Notes: generated from the letters alone by a model not told the origin. Shown: positions 51,251-61,000, numbered from the stretch's first letter. The stretch is DNA of 64,000 bases from Afipia sp049747295 (GCF_049747295.1 NZ_JBMHJM010000002.1:1-64000); one strand, 5' to 3'. Numbers and translations: made by a program.

Positions 51251-54172
51251 ATGCTCCTCCTTGCCGTCCTCGTTCTTCCTTTTGCCGGAAGCTGCATCGC
51301 CGCCATCCTACCGGTCAATGCCCGCAACATGGAGGCATGGCTCGCAGGCTCGATCACACTTGTTGCGTTCAGCCTCATGACTGCTGCCTATCCGAGCATC
51401 GACGATGCTGGCGTGATCCACACGAGAGCTGCATGGGTCCCAGACCTCGGTCTCCAATTCGTATTGAGAGCAGACGGCTTCGCATGGACGTTCGCCATGC
51501 TCATCAGCGGAATTGGCTTCTTAGTCGTTCTGTATGCGCGTTACTACATGTCTCCCAGCGATCCTGTTCCACGCTTCTTCTCCTTTCTGCTTGCGTTCAT
51601 GGGCGCGATGCTAGGCATCGTGCTCTCCGGCAACTTGCTGCAGATGGTCTTCTTCTGGGAACTAACCAGCCTGTTTTCGTTCTTATTGATCAGCTATTGG
51701 CATCAAAATGCAGCCGCTCGCGACGGGGCACGGATGGCGCTAACTGTCACATCAGGTGGTGGCCTTTGTCTCTTTGCCGGCGTCCTCATGATTGGACACA
51801 TCGTTGGCAGCTACGATCTGGATCGGGTCCTGGCGTCAAGTAACGTAATCCGCTCGCATCACCTGTATCTTCCCGCCCTCATCCTGATCCTTCTCGGCGC
51901 CTTCACGAAGAGTGCTCAATTTCCATTTCATTTCTGGCTGCCCCATGCGATGGCCGCCCCGACGCCTATCTCGGCTTACCTTCACTCAGCGACAATGGTG
52001 AAGGCCGGAGTGTTCCTTTTAGTGCGGCTCTGGCCAGCGATGGGTGGCACCAATGAATGGCTATGGCTGGTCGGATCGGTTGGGCTCGTCACTTTTTTTC
52101 TGGGCGCGTTTCTCGCTGTATTCCAGCAGGACTTAAAGGGCCTCTTGGCCTATTCGACGATCAGCCATCTCGGGCTGATCACGCTTTTGACGGGACTCGA
52201 TACGCCGTTCGGACAGATCGCGGCTATCTTTCATATCGTCAACCACGCCACCTTCAAGGCATCACTCTTCATGGCGGCGGGGATCATCGATCATGAAACG
52301 GGCACTCGGGATATCCGCCGTCTCAGCGGGCTATACGCATTCATGCCGATCACCGCAACGTTGGCGATGGTGGCCGCGGCGGCAATGGCAGGCGTACCTT
52401 TGCTGAACGGTTTTCTATCGAAGGAGATGTTTTTTGCCGAAACGATCGAAATTCACGACAATTCCTTCGTCGATCGTGCACTCCCATACATCGTCACCCT
52501 CGCAAGCACGTTTACCGTTGCCTATTCGCTCCGATTTATCCGAGATGTATTCTTTGGTCCGCCTCCTACCGGTCTGCCGCGCATTCCGCACGAGCCGCCA
52601 TTACTCATGCGACTTCCGGCTGAACTTCTTGTGCTCGCCTGTCTCATTGTTGGCGTCGCCCCCTCGTTTACCGTAGGTCCAATCCTCGAGACAGCCGCCC
52701 GAGCCGTTCTCGGCTCATCGATGCCAGTTTACAGCCTGGCTATCTGGCATGGCTTTACGCCAGAACTCCTGATGAGCTTTGTCGCAATGATCGGCGGGCT
52801 CACCGTGTATCTGATGCTGCGCCCATATCTGCTAACCCAGGAGGGACCGCCCCTGCTGGGCCGTATCAATGGCAAGCGGATCTTTGATTGGGCATTCGTT
52901 ACATTGTCATGGCGATTTGCACGATGGCTTGAGGTCAATCTCGGGACAAAGCGGCTACAGCCACAGCTAAGGCTTTTGGCAGGAGCTGCCTTCGTGGCGG
53001 CGCTGATGCCGCTTTACGCACGTGGAATGACAATCGACATTTTGCCCCCGGGACAATTCGACCTCGCGTTTGGACTACTTTGGACGGTTGGAGTTGCCTG
53101 CGCGCTAGGCGCGGCGTTTCAGGCTAAATTTCATCGCTTCGCGGCTTTGATCCTGCTCGGCGGCGCGGGCCTCGTCACGTGCATCAGTTTTGTCTGGCTA
53201 TCTGCTCCCGATCTCGCTCTGACGCAGATCGTGGTTGAGACCGTAACCACGGTACTTCTCCTACTCGGTTCGCGATGGCTTCCAAAACGCTTCGCGGACA
53301 TTAAACCAAGCAACGCGGCGGGCAAAATTCGTTGGTATCGCACTCGCGACTTCGCGATAGCACTTGTCGCAGGCGTTGGATTGGCGGCCCTTGCACTGGC
53401 GGCTATGGAGAGCCCTGCACCCGACAGTATTTCGGGATATTTCGTCGAGAATGGCTATACGAAGGGCGGCGGAACGAATGTCGTGAACGTCATCCTCGTA
53501 GATTTCCGTGGTTTCGACACACTAGGCGAGATCACCGTGCTCGCGGTCGTCGCTCTCACCGTTTATGCGTTGCTTCGCCGCTTCCGTCCGGCCCGCGAAA
53601 GCATTCCCATTCCCGAACAGCAGCAAGCCCAAGACGTTTTCGATCATGCGCATCCGGATCGCCAAAAGGGCGACAGCGTAAAAGATACAATGGCAACGGC
53701 AGCGCTGATAATGGGACTGCTGTTTCCGGTTATCGGCGTAACCGCTATCTTTCTGCTTTTGCGAGGGCACGACCTCCCCGGCGGGGGCTTCGTCGCTGGC
53801 ATCACCATGGCGGCGGCTTTTATTCTGCAGTACATGGCTCGCGGCACCGTATTGGTGGAGACGCGTCTACGCGTTCTGCCTGTACGTTGGATGGGCGTCG
53901 GTCTTCTATTGGGAGGGGGCGCCGGCGTGACCGCCTGCATTCTTGGCCGCCCTTTCCTGACCTCATACTTTGCCTATGCGGAGATACCTCTGATAGGGCG
54001 CGTCCCTGTCGCCACCGCCCTCGTCTTCGATATTGGCGTCTTCTCGCTCGTTACAGGAGCGACAGTGTTGATGCTGATTGCAATCGCGCATCAATCCCTG
54101 CGGCGATCCGACTCGACTCTCCCGAGACAGCATCGCGTGTCTGCGAAGCGAACGAAAGACGAGGTCGGATGA
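51251..54172 (+). CDS. mrpA: Mrp-type Na+(K+)/H+ antiporter subunit A, fused with subunit B
   Basis: 973 aa. The A part has the complex-I-like proton channel: L-M-V-F-F-W-E-L-T-S-L-F-S-F-L-L-I type helix, G-A-F-T-K-S-A-Q-F-P-F-H-F-W-L-P with the key Lys, and H-S-A-T-M-V-K-A-G. From about residue 810 comes an MnhB domain (L-F-P-V-I-G-V-T-A-I, L-P-G-G-G-F-V-A-G-I-T-M-A-A-A-F). Fusion of A and B is the PhaAB arrangement of rhizobia. The complex exchanges Na+ or K+ for protons at high pH or salt. Confidence 0.95.
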   Translation: MLLLAVLVLPFAGSCIAAILPVNARNMEAWLAGSITLVAFSLMTAAYPSIDDAGVIHTRAAWVPDLGLQFVLRADGFAWTFAMLISGIGFLVVLYARYYMSPSDPVPRFFSFLLAFMGAMLGIVLSGNLLQMVFFWELTSLFSFLLISYWHQNAAARDGARMALTVTSGGGLCLFAGVLMIGHIVGSYDLDRVLASSNVIRSHHLYLPALILILLGAFTKSAQFPFHFWLPHAMAAPTPISAYLHSATMVKAGVFLLVRLWPAMGGTNEWLWLVGSVGLVTFFLGAFLAVFQQDLKGLLAYSTISHLGLITLLTGLDTPFGQIAAIFHIVNHATFKASLFMAAGIIDHETGTRDIRRLSGLYAFMPITATLAMVAAAAMAGVPLLNGFLSKEMFFAETIEIHDNSFVDRALPYIVTLASTFTVAYSLRFIRDVFFGPPPTGLPRIPHEPPLLMRLPAELLVLACLIVGVAPSFTVGPILETAARAVLGSSMPVYSLAIWHGFTPELLMSFVAMIGGLTVYLMLRPYLLTQEGPPLLGRINGKRIFDWAFVTLSWRFARWLEVNLGTKRLQPQLRLLAGAAFVAALMPLYARGMTIDILPPGQFDLAFGLLWTVGVACALGAAFQAKFHRFAALILLGGAGLVTCISFVWLSAPDLALTQIVVETVTTVLLLLGSRWLPKRFADIKPSNAAGKIRWYRTRDFAIALVAGVGLAALALAAMESPAPDSISGYFVENGYTKGGGTNVVNVILVDFRGFDTLGEITVLAVVALTVYALLRRFRPARESIPIPEQQQAQDVFDHAHPDRQKGDSVKDTMATAALIMGLLFPVIGVTAIFLLLRGHDLPGGGFVAGITMAAAFILQYMARGTVLVETRLRVLPVRWMGVGLLLGGGAGVTACILGRPFLTSYFAYAEIPLIGRVPVATALVFDIGVFSLVTGATVLMLIAIAHQSLRRSDSTLPRQHRVSAKRTKDEVG

Positions 54173-54513
54173 TGGAAGTCGTCCTGGCCATTGCTATAGG
54201 TGCGCTTGCTGGCTCTGGTGTGTGGCTGATCCTGCGCCCGCGCACGTTCCAGGTCATTGTTGGTCTGTCCCTGCTCTCATATGCCGTCAACCTTTTCATT
54301 GTGGCGATGGGGCGATTGCGGACGGGAGCACCAGTGCTCGCCGCTCCAGAAACCGGAGACGCGTCGCAATATGCCGATCCCCTCCCGCAAGCGCTGGTCC
54401 TGACTGCGATCGTGATCAGCTTCGCGACGACGGCGCTTTTTTTGGTTGTTCTCCTGGCGTCGCGGGGCCTGGCCGGAACAGACCACGTGGACGGTCAGGA
54501 GCCGGATGCATGA
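54169..54513 (+). CDS. mrpC: Mrp antiporter subunit C
   Basis: 114 aa (or 113 from the ATG at 54172). It resembles NuoK: M-E-V-V-L-A-I-A-I-G-A-L-A-G-S-G-V-W-L, then R-T-F-Q-V-I-V-G-L-S-L-L-S-Y-A-V-N-L-F and D-P-L-P-Q-A-L-V-L-T-A-I-V-I. It overlaps mrpA as ATGA. Confidence 0.93.
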   Translation: MMEVVLAIAIGALAGSGVWLILRPRTFQVIVGLSLLSYAVNLFIVAMGRLRTGAPVLAAPETGDASQYADPLPQALVLTAIVISFATTALFLVVLLASRGLAGTDHVDGQEPDA

Positions 54514-56138
54514 CCAGCGCCACAAACCTGATAATCGTGCCGATCATTTTGCCCCTCCTCGCCTGTGGAAGCATGCTCCTACTTAGCGGAGAACGTCACC
54601 GCACCGCTATTGCTGCGATCAATGTGGTTGCAACTCTGGCACTCGTTTGCACGGCGATTGCCTTGGTCAGAGAATCGGATGCGGGCGCTCCGGATGGAAG
54701 CCAAGTTTATCGCGTGGGCGATTGGCCAGCACCATTCGCGATTGTGCTTGTTCTGGATCGCCTCTCCGCGCTTATGCTGCTCCTAACCAGCATCTTAGCC
54801 TTAGCCGCAGTGGTATTTTCCCTCGCTCGCTGGCAACGCGTAGGTGCCCATTTCCATCCGCTGTTTCAGTTTTTGTTGATGGGCCTCAACGGCGCCTTCC
54901 TGACCGGTGACCTGTTCAACCTGTTCGTCTTCTTTGAGTTATTGCTAGCGGCATCATACGGCCTTCTGCTGCACGGCTCCGGCCTCACGCGAGTGAAGGC
55001 CGGACTGCACTACATCGTGGTCAACCTGGTGGCATCGCTGCTGTTTCTGATCGGCGTCAGTCTCATCTACGGAGTGACTGGGACGCTCAACATGGCGGAC
55101 CTTGCTGCGCGAATACCCGACATCCCCTCGCAGAGCCGCGGATTGTTCGAGGCAGGTGCTGGCATCCTGGCGATTGCATTCCTGGTCAAAGCCGGAATGT
55201 GGCCCCTATGTTTTTGGCTGCCGACGGCCTACGCGGCAGCGAGTCCGCCCGTCGCTTCCATCTTTGCGATCATGACAAAAGTCGGCGTGTATATCGTTCT
55301 GCGCCTATCGCTATTGCTTTTTGGTGCGGACGCTGGCGCGTCAGCTGGTTTCGGCACCACGTGGTTGTTCCTGGGCGGCCTGGCGACGATCTTATTCGGC
55401 GCAATCGGCACCTTGGCCTCGCAGGATACGGCCCGTCTGGCCGCATTTTCAGTGCTCGTATCCTCCGGAACGATGTTGGCGGCCACCGGGATGGCACAAG
55501 TCGGTGTCACCAGTGGAGCACTCTTTTACTTGGTTAGCTCGACGCTCGGCATCAGCGCATTTTTTCTTCTTGTGGAATTAATTGAGCGCGGGCGTGAGCC
55601 AGGGGCAGACATGATCGCCGTCACACGAGAAGCTTATGGGGAACATGACGAGGAGCACGAGCAAGAAGAAATTGGGCTAGCAATTGTTGCGACGATGGGT
55701 CTGCTTGGCATCGCGTTTATCGGGTGCGCCCTGGTTATCGCCGGCTTGCCCCCGCTGTCAGGTTTCATCGCGAAATTCGCTCTGCTCACCGCCGCCCTTA
55801 ATCCATCGGGAATGCATCATGGAGGTGCAATTCCTGGCGAGGGATGGACGCTGCTCGTCCTTTTGATTTCATCCGGTTTTGCCAGCTTGATCGCACTGAC
55901 GCGCGCAGGGATCCGTGTCTTCTGGGCGTCGCCGGATCGCACCGTGCCGCGCGTCCGGATGATCGAGATGGCACCGGTTTTGTTTCTCTTGATGATCTGT
56001 GTTCTGCAGACCGTACAAGCAGGACCCGTCATGCGCTTCATGCAAGCGACGGCGCAATCGCTGCACTCCCCATCGAACTACATTGGCGACGTCCTCGCGA
56101 CGAGCAGGAGACATATGAGAAAGGCTGGAGACACATGA
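54510..56138 (+). CDS. mrpD: Mrp antiporter subunit D
   Basis: 542 aa. It is homologous to NuoM/N-type proton channels: L-F-N-L-F-V-F-F-E-L-L-L-A-A-S-Y, F-L-V-K-A-G-M-W-P-L-C-F-W-L-P-T-A-Y, I-M-T-K-V-G-V-Y, and P-P-L-S-G-F-I-A-K-F. An insertion around residue 370-395 is rich in Glu and His (H-D-E-E-H-E-Q-E-E), a cytosolic loop. The ATG overlaps the mrpC stop. Confidence 0.95.
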   Translation: MTSATNLIIVPIILPLLACGSMLLLSGERHRTAIAAINVVATLALVCTAIALVRESDAGAPDGSQVYRVGDWPAPFAIVLVLDRLSALMLLLTSILALAAVVFSLARWQRVGAHFHPLFQFLLMGLNGAFLTGDLFNLFVFFELLLAASYGLLLHGSGLTRVKAGLHYIVVNLVASLLFLIGVSLIYGVTGTLNMADLAARIPDIPSQSRGLFEAGAGILAIAFLVKAGMWPLCFWLPTAYAAASPPVASIFAIMTKVGVYIVLRLSLLLFGADAGASAGFGTTWLFLGGLATILFGAIGTLASQDTARLAAFSVLVSSGTMLAATGMAQVGVTSGALFYLVSSTLGISAFFLLVELIERGREPGADMIAVTREAYGEHDEEHEQEEIGLAIVATMGLLGIAFIGCALVIAGLPPLSGFIAKFALLTAALNPSGMHHGGAIPGEGWTLLVLLISSGFASLIALTRAGIRVFWASPDRTVPRVRMIEMAPVLFLLMICVLQTVQAGPVMRFMQATAQSLHSPSNYIGDVLATSRRHMRKAGDT

Positions 56139-56623
56139 CTAGACTGATACCTTTTCCATTCCTCAGTCTCGGGCTTCTTGTGCTGTGGTTGCTACTTAAC
56201 CAAACAACTTCGTTGGGACAATTCCTTCTCGGTTGCATACTCGCGCTTGCCGGCGGGTGGATGCTCGTCAGGTTGCAGTTGCCAAGAGCCCCCGTCCGAC
56301 GGCCGGGCACCCTCCTCCAATTGTTCTTCCTGGTGTTGGTGGACATCATCCACTCAAACATCGCAGTTGGCCGGATCATTCTTGGCTTGGGAAGGCGACA
56401 TCGAACATCGGGCTTCGTACGCATTCCTCTCGACCTCCGTAATCCCTACGGATTGGCGGCATTAGCGTGCATCATCACGGCCACTCCGGGCACCCTTTGG
56501 GTCAACTTCAATCAACAGAAGGGCTCGTTGATGATCCATGTTCTCGACTTGATCGATGAAGGCGATTGGATCAGCACGATAAAAGACCGCTACGAACGCC
56601 GTTTGCTTGAGATATTCCCATGA
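56135..56623 (+). CDS. mrpE: Mrp antiporter subunit E
   Basis: 162 aa. N-terminal helices (L-G-L-L-V-L-W-L-L-L-N) and the MnhE core: S-N-I-A-V-G-R-I-I-L-G, F-V-R-I-P-L-D-L-R-N, I-T-A-T-P-G-T-L-W-V-N, and H-V-L-D-L-I-D-E-G-D-W. It overlaps mrpD by 4 bp. Confidence 0.93.
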   Translation: MTRLIPFPFLSLGLLVLWLLLNQTTSLGQFLLGCILALAGGWMLVRLQLPRAPVRRPGTLLQLFFLVLVDIIHSNIAVGRIILGLGRRHRTSGFVRIPLDLRNPYGLAALACIITATPGTLWVNFNQQKGSLMIHVLDLIDEGDWISTIKDRYERRLLEIFP

Positions 56624-56901
56624 GTTTGCTCGTTCTACAATACTCACTCGCGGTAGCGCAGGTATTCCTGGCGATGGCGATGGGTTGCGCCGCTATCCGC
56701 ATTTTTCGCGGTCCAAGGGCGCAGGATCGTGTGCTCGGGATCGACACCTTGTACGTGAACGCGATGCTGTTGCTTCTGACCTTTGGGATTCGGTCGGGCA
56801 GCACACTCTACTTCGAGGCGGCCGTTGCTATCGGCCTTTTGGGTTTTGTGGGCACGGTAGCTCTGGCGAAATTCCTGCTGCGCGGCGAGGTCATCGAATG
56901 A
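56620..56901 (+). CDS. mrpF: Mrp antiporter subunit F
   Basis: 93 aa with three helices. The MnhF signature R-x-x-R-G-P-x-A-x-D-R-V-L-G-I-D-T appears as R-I-F-R-G-P-R-A-Q-D-R-V-L-G-I-D-T. It overlaps mrpE by 4 bp. Confidence 0.93.
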   Translation: MSLLVLQYSLAVAQVFLAMAMGCAAIRIFRGPRAQDRVLGIDTLYVNAMLLLLTFGIRSGSTLYFEAAVAIGLLGFVGTVALAKFLLRGEVIE

Positions 56902-57260
56902 ATGGCGATGAAGATGTTCCAGCCTGGGCTGCCACACTCACAGCAGTTCTACTGTTGATGGGCGCCGTCGTCACATTGATTGGCTCGCTGGGCTTGGTAC
57001 GACTCCGGACCTTCTATGAACGGGTCCATGCGCCAACGCTCGGGACCACGCTGGGGACCGGATTCATCGCACTCGCTTCGATGGTTTACTTCTCGGTTCT
57101 CCAAAGCCGTCCCGTGATGCACGAGCTCTTGATAATTGCTTTGGGTGTTGTGACGACGCCCGTTGCCCTGACTATCTTAGTTGGGGCTGCCCAGTTTCGC
57201 GACACGGCCGAGAATGCAACCGACGTTCTCGATCGCGACCACAAAAGAGACGGAGGTTAG
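56898..57260 (+). CDS. mrpG: Mrp antiporter subunit G
   Basis: 120 aa from the ATG at 56898, overlapping mrpF as ATGA. Three helices; the MnhG motif L-G-L-V-R-L-R-T-F-Y-E-R-V-H-A-P-T-L-G-T is clear, followed by P-V-A-L-T-I-L-V-G-A-A. Its stop overlaps the end of the convergent universal stress gene by 4 bp. Confidence 0.93.
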   Translation: MNGDEDVPAWAATLTAVLLLMGAVVTLIGSLGLVRLRTFYERVHAPTLGTTLGTGFIALASMVYFSVLQSRPVMHELLIIALGVVTTPVALTILVGAAQFRDTAENATDVLDRDHKRDGG

Positions 57261-58117
57261 TGCCGTTTGCTCTGCGGCACAGCCAGAATGTCCACGTTCA
57301 GAGAACGCAAGGCCTCCTCGGTGACGCTTCCGAGCAGTACCTTCAGTAATCCAGAACGCCCATGCGTTCCCATGACTAAAAGATCGGGCCGCATTTTATC
57401 GATTCTCGCTGAGATTGCTTCAAAAGAGGCCCCTTCCTCAACGCGCAGGGCAGCTCTAAGGCGGGCGAGATCGTTCTGAACCAAAAAGGCTGTCAGTTCT
57501 CCAGTCACCTCCTGGCGTTCACTCAGAACGTGGTCGTCAATGTCGGGCTGATCGAGACCCGCCATTGACATCTTGCCCTTGGCGAAGGGTGAGAATCCGT
57601 GAAGAATCTCAAGACGGTTTCCGCTCAAAAGTCCAAGATTTCGGGCAGCCTTGATTGCGTTCGCGGAGGCGTCCGAAAAATCGACAGGAGCGAGCACAGA
57701 TTCATACGGCGAGTTCACTTCGTTGTTCACCATAAGCACGGGATGGCATCCGGTACGTACGACCCGCTCGATTGTCGTGCCTACGAATATATCATGCAGA
57801 AGCTGTTTGCGATGCGCCCCCATCACGATGAGATCAGCGGTGTGAGCCGCGGCGGTTCGTAAGATGGCGTCAAATGGGTCTCCGACCGCGACCATGGGGT
57901 GGCAACGCAGGCCCCGCAATTCTGACACCGCGCTGATCAGTTCTGCAAGCATGCGCTCGCTCTCCCGCGTCTCCATCTCGACAAATCGCGGCGGTTGATC
58001 ATCATCCACCACATGAACGAGTGCGAGCTCTGCGGCGGCAGCTCGAGCCAATTGGCCAGCTCGACGCAAGGCGCGTTGAGACCGTGTCGAAAAATCCGTC
58101 GCTGCCAGGATATACAT
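57257..58117 (-). CDS. Universal stress protein with two UspA domains
   Basis: 286 aa from the ATG at 58117 (MYILAATDFST). The first UspA domain has I-L-A-A-T-D-F-S and I-V-M-G-A-H-R-K-Q, then V-G-T-T-I-E-R-V-V-R. The second has V-L-A-P-V-D-F-S-D-A-S and L-V-M-G-T-H-G-R-S-G-L-L-K-V-L-L-G-S-V-T-E, a full ATP-binding G-x(2)-G-x(9)-G-S/T motif. It is transcribed toward the Mrp operon, ending in a 4-bp overlap with mrpG. Confidence 0.92.
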   Translation of the reverse strand: MYILAATDFSTRSQRALRRAGQLARAAAAELALVHVVDDDQPPRFVEMETRESERMLAELISAVSELRGLRCHPMVAVGDPFDAILRTAAAHTADLIVMGAHRKQLLHDIFVGTTIERVVRTGCHPVLMVNNEVNSPYESVLAPVDFSDASANAIKAARNLGLLSGNRLEILHGFSPFAKGKMSMAGLDQPDIDDHVLSERQEVTGELTAFLVQNDLARLRAALRVEEGASFEAISARIDKMRPDLLVMGTHGRSGLLKVLLGSVTEEALRSLNVDILAVPQSKRH

Positions 58118-58683
58118 TGCACACTCCACGCAAAGACCATTCAGCAGGCCCGATCATTGTATCACTTGGCTCATTAAAATCGGAATTCCAGCCTTAGAGG
58201 GAAGCGCGCAGCGCGTCCCCTTGTCGCTGGTTGCTTTTGCCAGGAGGTATCGGCTTTATGGATATGAGCCCGTGTGCTGCGTCAGATAACGTTCATGTGC
58301 TTGCCTTTCGCTGCGTTGTGCATGGAGCGGAACATTCTTCCAAAGTGCGCAATGCTTTTGGGATACGGCGACGATACGGAATCAATAGGAAACGCTCACG
58401 GTTGCGGAAACGGAAGGTTCATTGTTCGGGTTCTCGCTGGCAAACCACGTCCGATGGGTTTAGGCTTTTGATAGTCATCTCGCGTTCTACCGCTCGGCCC
58501 GCTTCGCCGCAGCAACATATTAAATGTGCCCGTCTAGATATCGGCGCGTGTCCTTCGAGGGCGCTCACCTCCGAGCAAAATGTGCTTGGCGGCCATAGAG
58601 ACGCGCTGCTTCTGACCAGATAGCCCGCTCTATTCGCTTGACTTATCGTCGTGCTGTTAGGAACTCAAAACGGAGGTCGCGCA
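58118..58683. other. Intergenic, nothing recognised
   Basis: Upstream regions of the universal stress gene and of the 63-aa gene. Frames at 58231-58623 have no family match. A decayed gene is possible. Confidence 0.35.
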
Positions 58684-58875
58684 ATGCCGAACGAAAAGGA
58701 GACGCGCCAACAGCGTGAAAAGCGAGAAGTTGATGACGAGTTAAACCGTCAGCTCGAGGAGACATTCCCGGCCAGCGATCCGCCAAAAGTCACGCGTAGT
58801 AGCCCAGCTTCTCAAATCACTCCGAGAACGACAGGAGCGACGAGGAACGGAACACCTGATGAACCGCACTATTAG
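58684..58875 (+). CDS. 63-aa hypothetical acidic/basic protein
   Basis: The ATG at 58684 follows ACGGAGGTCGCGCA. The sequence is M-P-N-E-K-E-T-R-Q-Q-R-E-K-R-E-V-D-D-E-L-N-R-Q-L-E-E-T-F-P-A-S-D-P-P-K-V-T-R and a Ser/Thr-rich tail. The motif L-x-E-T-F-P-A-S-D-P-P recurs in many small rhizobial proteins of unknown function, often near stress genes. Confidence 0.75.
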   Translation: MPNEKETRQQREKREVDDELNRQLEETFPASDPPKVTRSSPASQITPRTTGATRNGTPDEPHY

Positions 58876-59010
58876 CGGAACGGCGGGCTGGTCACCATGA
58901 TTATCACCATTTGGCTGTCTGCGCGCGTCGAGCAAAGCATTTGAGCCCGATATCAAGCTTCAAGAACGGAAGCAGCCTGATGGTCCGGCCATCGATAGGG
59001 CCGAGGCCGC

Positions 59011-59529
59011 CTAAGCGGCGCGCCGTCCAGAGCCGCCACGGTGGTCCGTCACCACAGGCTCAGAACTGGTCTGGCCCGGTGCGTCGAGAACGGCCACGTG
59101 ATGGCTATAGACCAACTCCCAGCCTTTCCAGCCGGTGAACAGCAGAATGCCGACGACCACGAGCGAAAGAATCCAGCCCCACGGTCTTATCGCGGCTTCA
59201 GCGCCCTCATTATACCGGAGGACAAAGTTGACGATTGCAATGGCAACTGCGGTGAGATTACCGAACATATGATACCAGGCATCGTTCAGTGCGCGGATGC
59301 GAGGCTCGCTGAAAAAATCGATAAACCCGGCCACGGCAGCGAGAAGCGCCATCACAACGCCGGCGCCGATCAACCACACCGAGGCTCTCGCCCAGAAACC
59401 GTCGCCCATTCCAATGAACGCGAGGTCCGTCACAAAGGCTCCGACCAGGAAGGCGACGGGAAACGGAACCAGCATGGGATGTAGCGGGTGCGTGCCGAGC
59501 TTTGCTCTGCTTGCAGGATTGACGCTCAT
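59011..59529 (-). CDS. DUF2231 membrane protein
   Basis: 172 aa from the ATG at 59529, with GGGAGG upstream. The opening G-T-H-P-L-H-P-M-L-V-P-F-P-V-A-F-L-V-G-A-F-V-T-D, four transmembrane helices and the G-W-K-G-W-E-L-V-Y-S-H-H end match the family. It is related to the gene at 6847 but has a longer charged tail (S-E-P-V-V-T-D-H-R-G-G-S-G-R-R). It may be a haem- or redox-linked membrane protein; no partner lies next to it. Confidence 0.85.
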   Translation of the reverse strand: MSVNPASRAKLGTHPLHPMLVPFPVAFLVGAFVTDLAFIGMGDGFWARASVWLIGAGVVMALLAAVAGFIDFFSEPRIRALNDAWYHMFGNLTAVAIAIVNFVLRYNEGAEAAIRPWGWILSLVVVGILLFTGWKGWELVYSHHVAVLDAPGQTSSEPVVTDHRGGSGRRAA

Positions 59530-60021
59530 GGGGAACCTCCCTCTCAAAGCGATCTGCCGGAACAATTTCCACTGATCCTGCTGGTTCCTTCAAGAGGTCA
59601 GTGCGGTGCAGTAATTCGTCGCCTTCACACCATCCGCTGCCAAGGAGTCGGTAAACAGAGGTCCCGCGAATAGCATTGCATGTGCCGGCTCGCGTGACGG
59701 AGGCTTCCTTACTGTCGGCGTCCTCATTTCCCATGGGCTCAAGTTGATCGCGCTTTTCCTGGGAATGTTCCACGAGCGGCGGCCACGAGGCCCGTCCGCG
59801 CATGGACTAATCGATCAGACAGTCGGACTTGAATCCAGATTCGCCGCAGACACTACGGAAGCGTTTTCCTCTTTGCCTTGTTGACGCGCACTCGGCCACC
59901 CAGCACGCGCCGGCGAAAAGGCTTGTTTCACCCGCGACGCTCCCTTCGACGCGACAACGAGACGGTCGCTCGCGAAAAGCTGCCACGTGCCGGACGATTG
60001 GACGGTAAACTCAACGACCTC
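59530..60021. other. Intergenic, no firm gene
   Basis: A leftward frame at 59815-60030 starts MALEVVEFTVQSSGTWQLFA and looks partly protein-like; it could be a small gene or a remnant. Nothing else is recognised. Confidence 0.3.
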
Positions 60022-60773
60022 GAGGGCCAATCAGCAGACATTGCCGCGGCCCTCTGTAATTCAGCGGACTTTTAAACAGTGAGGGCCGTTGTTGAAAGCC
60101 GATCGAGCTTAAGCGCTCAGCACTCCTTCGAACACTAAACGAGACCACCTACTCAGCGACGCTTCTTCAGCGCATGTTCGAAACCCTGGCGAAGAGATTG
60201 CGGGGTGTAAGGCTTCACGAGCAATATCGCGCCCAATCGCGCGGCTTCAGATTGACCCCCGCTGTCGCCTGTCGCGAGAACTAAGCGTAGACCGGGCCGG
60301 CGTGCGTGGACGTCCCTTGCGAGCTGAAGACCGGAAACTCCAGGGAGACCGACATCCGTAAGCAGGACGTCCACGGGTTGCTCATCCAGGATCTTCAGAG
60401 CCTCTTGAGCCGTGCTGGCCTCTTTCACCTTGCATCCGATATCGCTCAGCATGTCCATCGTCGTAAGGCGGATGAGGTCGTCGTCTTCGACGAGCAACAC
60501 CGTCGCATCTTCGAAAGTCTTTTCCTTCGCCGAGTGTTGCGATCCCTGAGCGACGCGCCTTTGATCTTGATTGGCCAAAACGTGTCTGATTTTTCGGGCA
60601 AGCGCCTCGCGTGTGTATGGCTTGGCTAAAAGCTCCACCCCGGGATCAAGCCGCCCGCCATGCACGATGGCGTTCTGCGTATAGCCGGATGTGAAGAGTA
60701 CCGCGACGTTGCGCAATCGTTCCTTGGCTTTTCGTGCCAGGTCCGGGCTACGCAGGCTACCAGGCATCATGAC
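60022..60773 (-). repeat. Partial duplication of the hybrid-kinase 3' region
   Basis: This interval matches about 14884-15712, covering the last part of the first receiver domain, the whole second receiver and about 130 bases after the stop. The match ends abruptly at the M-M-P-G codons near 60770. A segment of about 70 bases downstream of the stop is missing here. Confidence 0.85.
60153..60770 (-). pseudogene. Truncated two-receiver fragment of a hybrid kinase
   Basis: The 205-aa open frame starts MMPGSLRSPDLARKAKERLR and is about 90% identical by eye to the end of the kinase at 15082. The first receiver domain lacks its phospho-acceptor Asp, which precedes the break. The second is complete, with Asp139 in T-D-V-G-L-P-G and a conserved K-P-Y. 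There is no kinase part. It may be silent or make an orphan response regulator; a ribosome binding site before 60770 is not evident. Confidence 0.8.
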
Positions 60774-60969
60774 GATTTTCGTCGATCATCATCGTCACCT
60801 AGACGGTCATAAGCGTCCTTTACGGGTTGGAATTGGGCCCTGCCCGATCGCGAAAATAATAAAAAGGATTTCTGCGTTCAAGAGAATCGTAGCCACTTTC
60901 CCTTGGTGGCCCTCACCGTAAGAACCACGAGAGAGCCCTCGCCTTCCTCGGAAAATATTTTCATAGCAG
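60774..60969. other. Region upstream of the heat-shock promoter
   Basis: Sequence unlike the original kinase gene begins here. No gene recognised. Confidence 0.4.
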
Positions 60970-61000
60970 CCCTTGAAACTTTTTTTGGGCTTCCCGATTT
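60970..61000 (+). promoter_or_regulatory. Heat-shock (RpoH-type) promoter
   Basis: CCCTTGAAA, a 14-base spacer and CCCGATTTT match the sigma-32 pattern CTTGAAA / CCCCAT-T. It lies about 120 bases before the Hsp20 start codon and feeds the ROSE leader. Confidence 0.6.

Noticed and set aside
53332..54513. Large 393-aa open frame ahead of mrpC
   Set aside because: Its first two-thirds are Arg/Ser-rich shadow sequence inside mrpA. Only the last part, from 54169, is a real gene.
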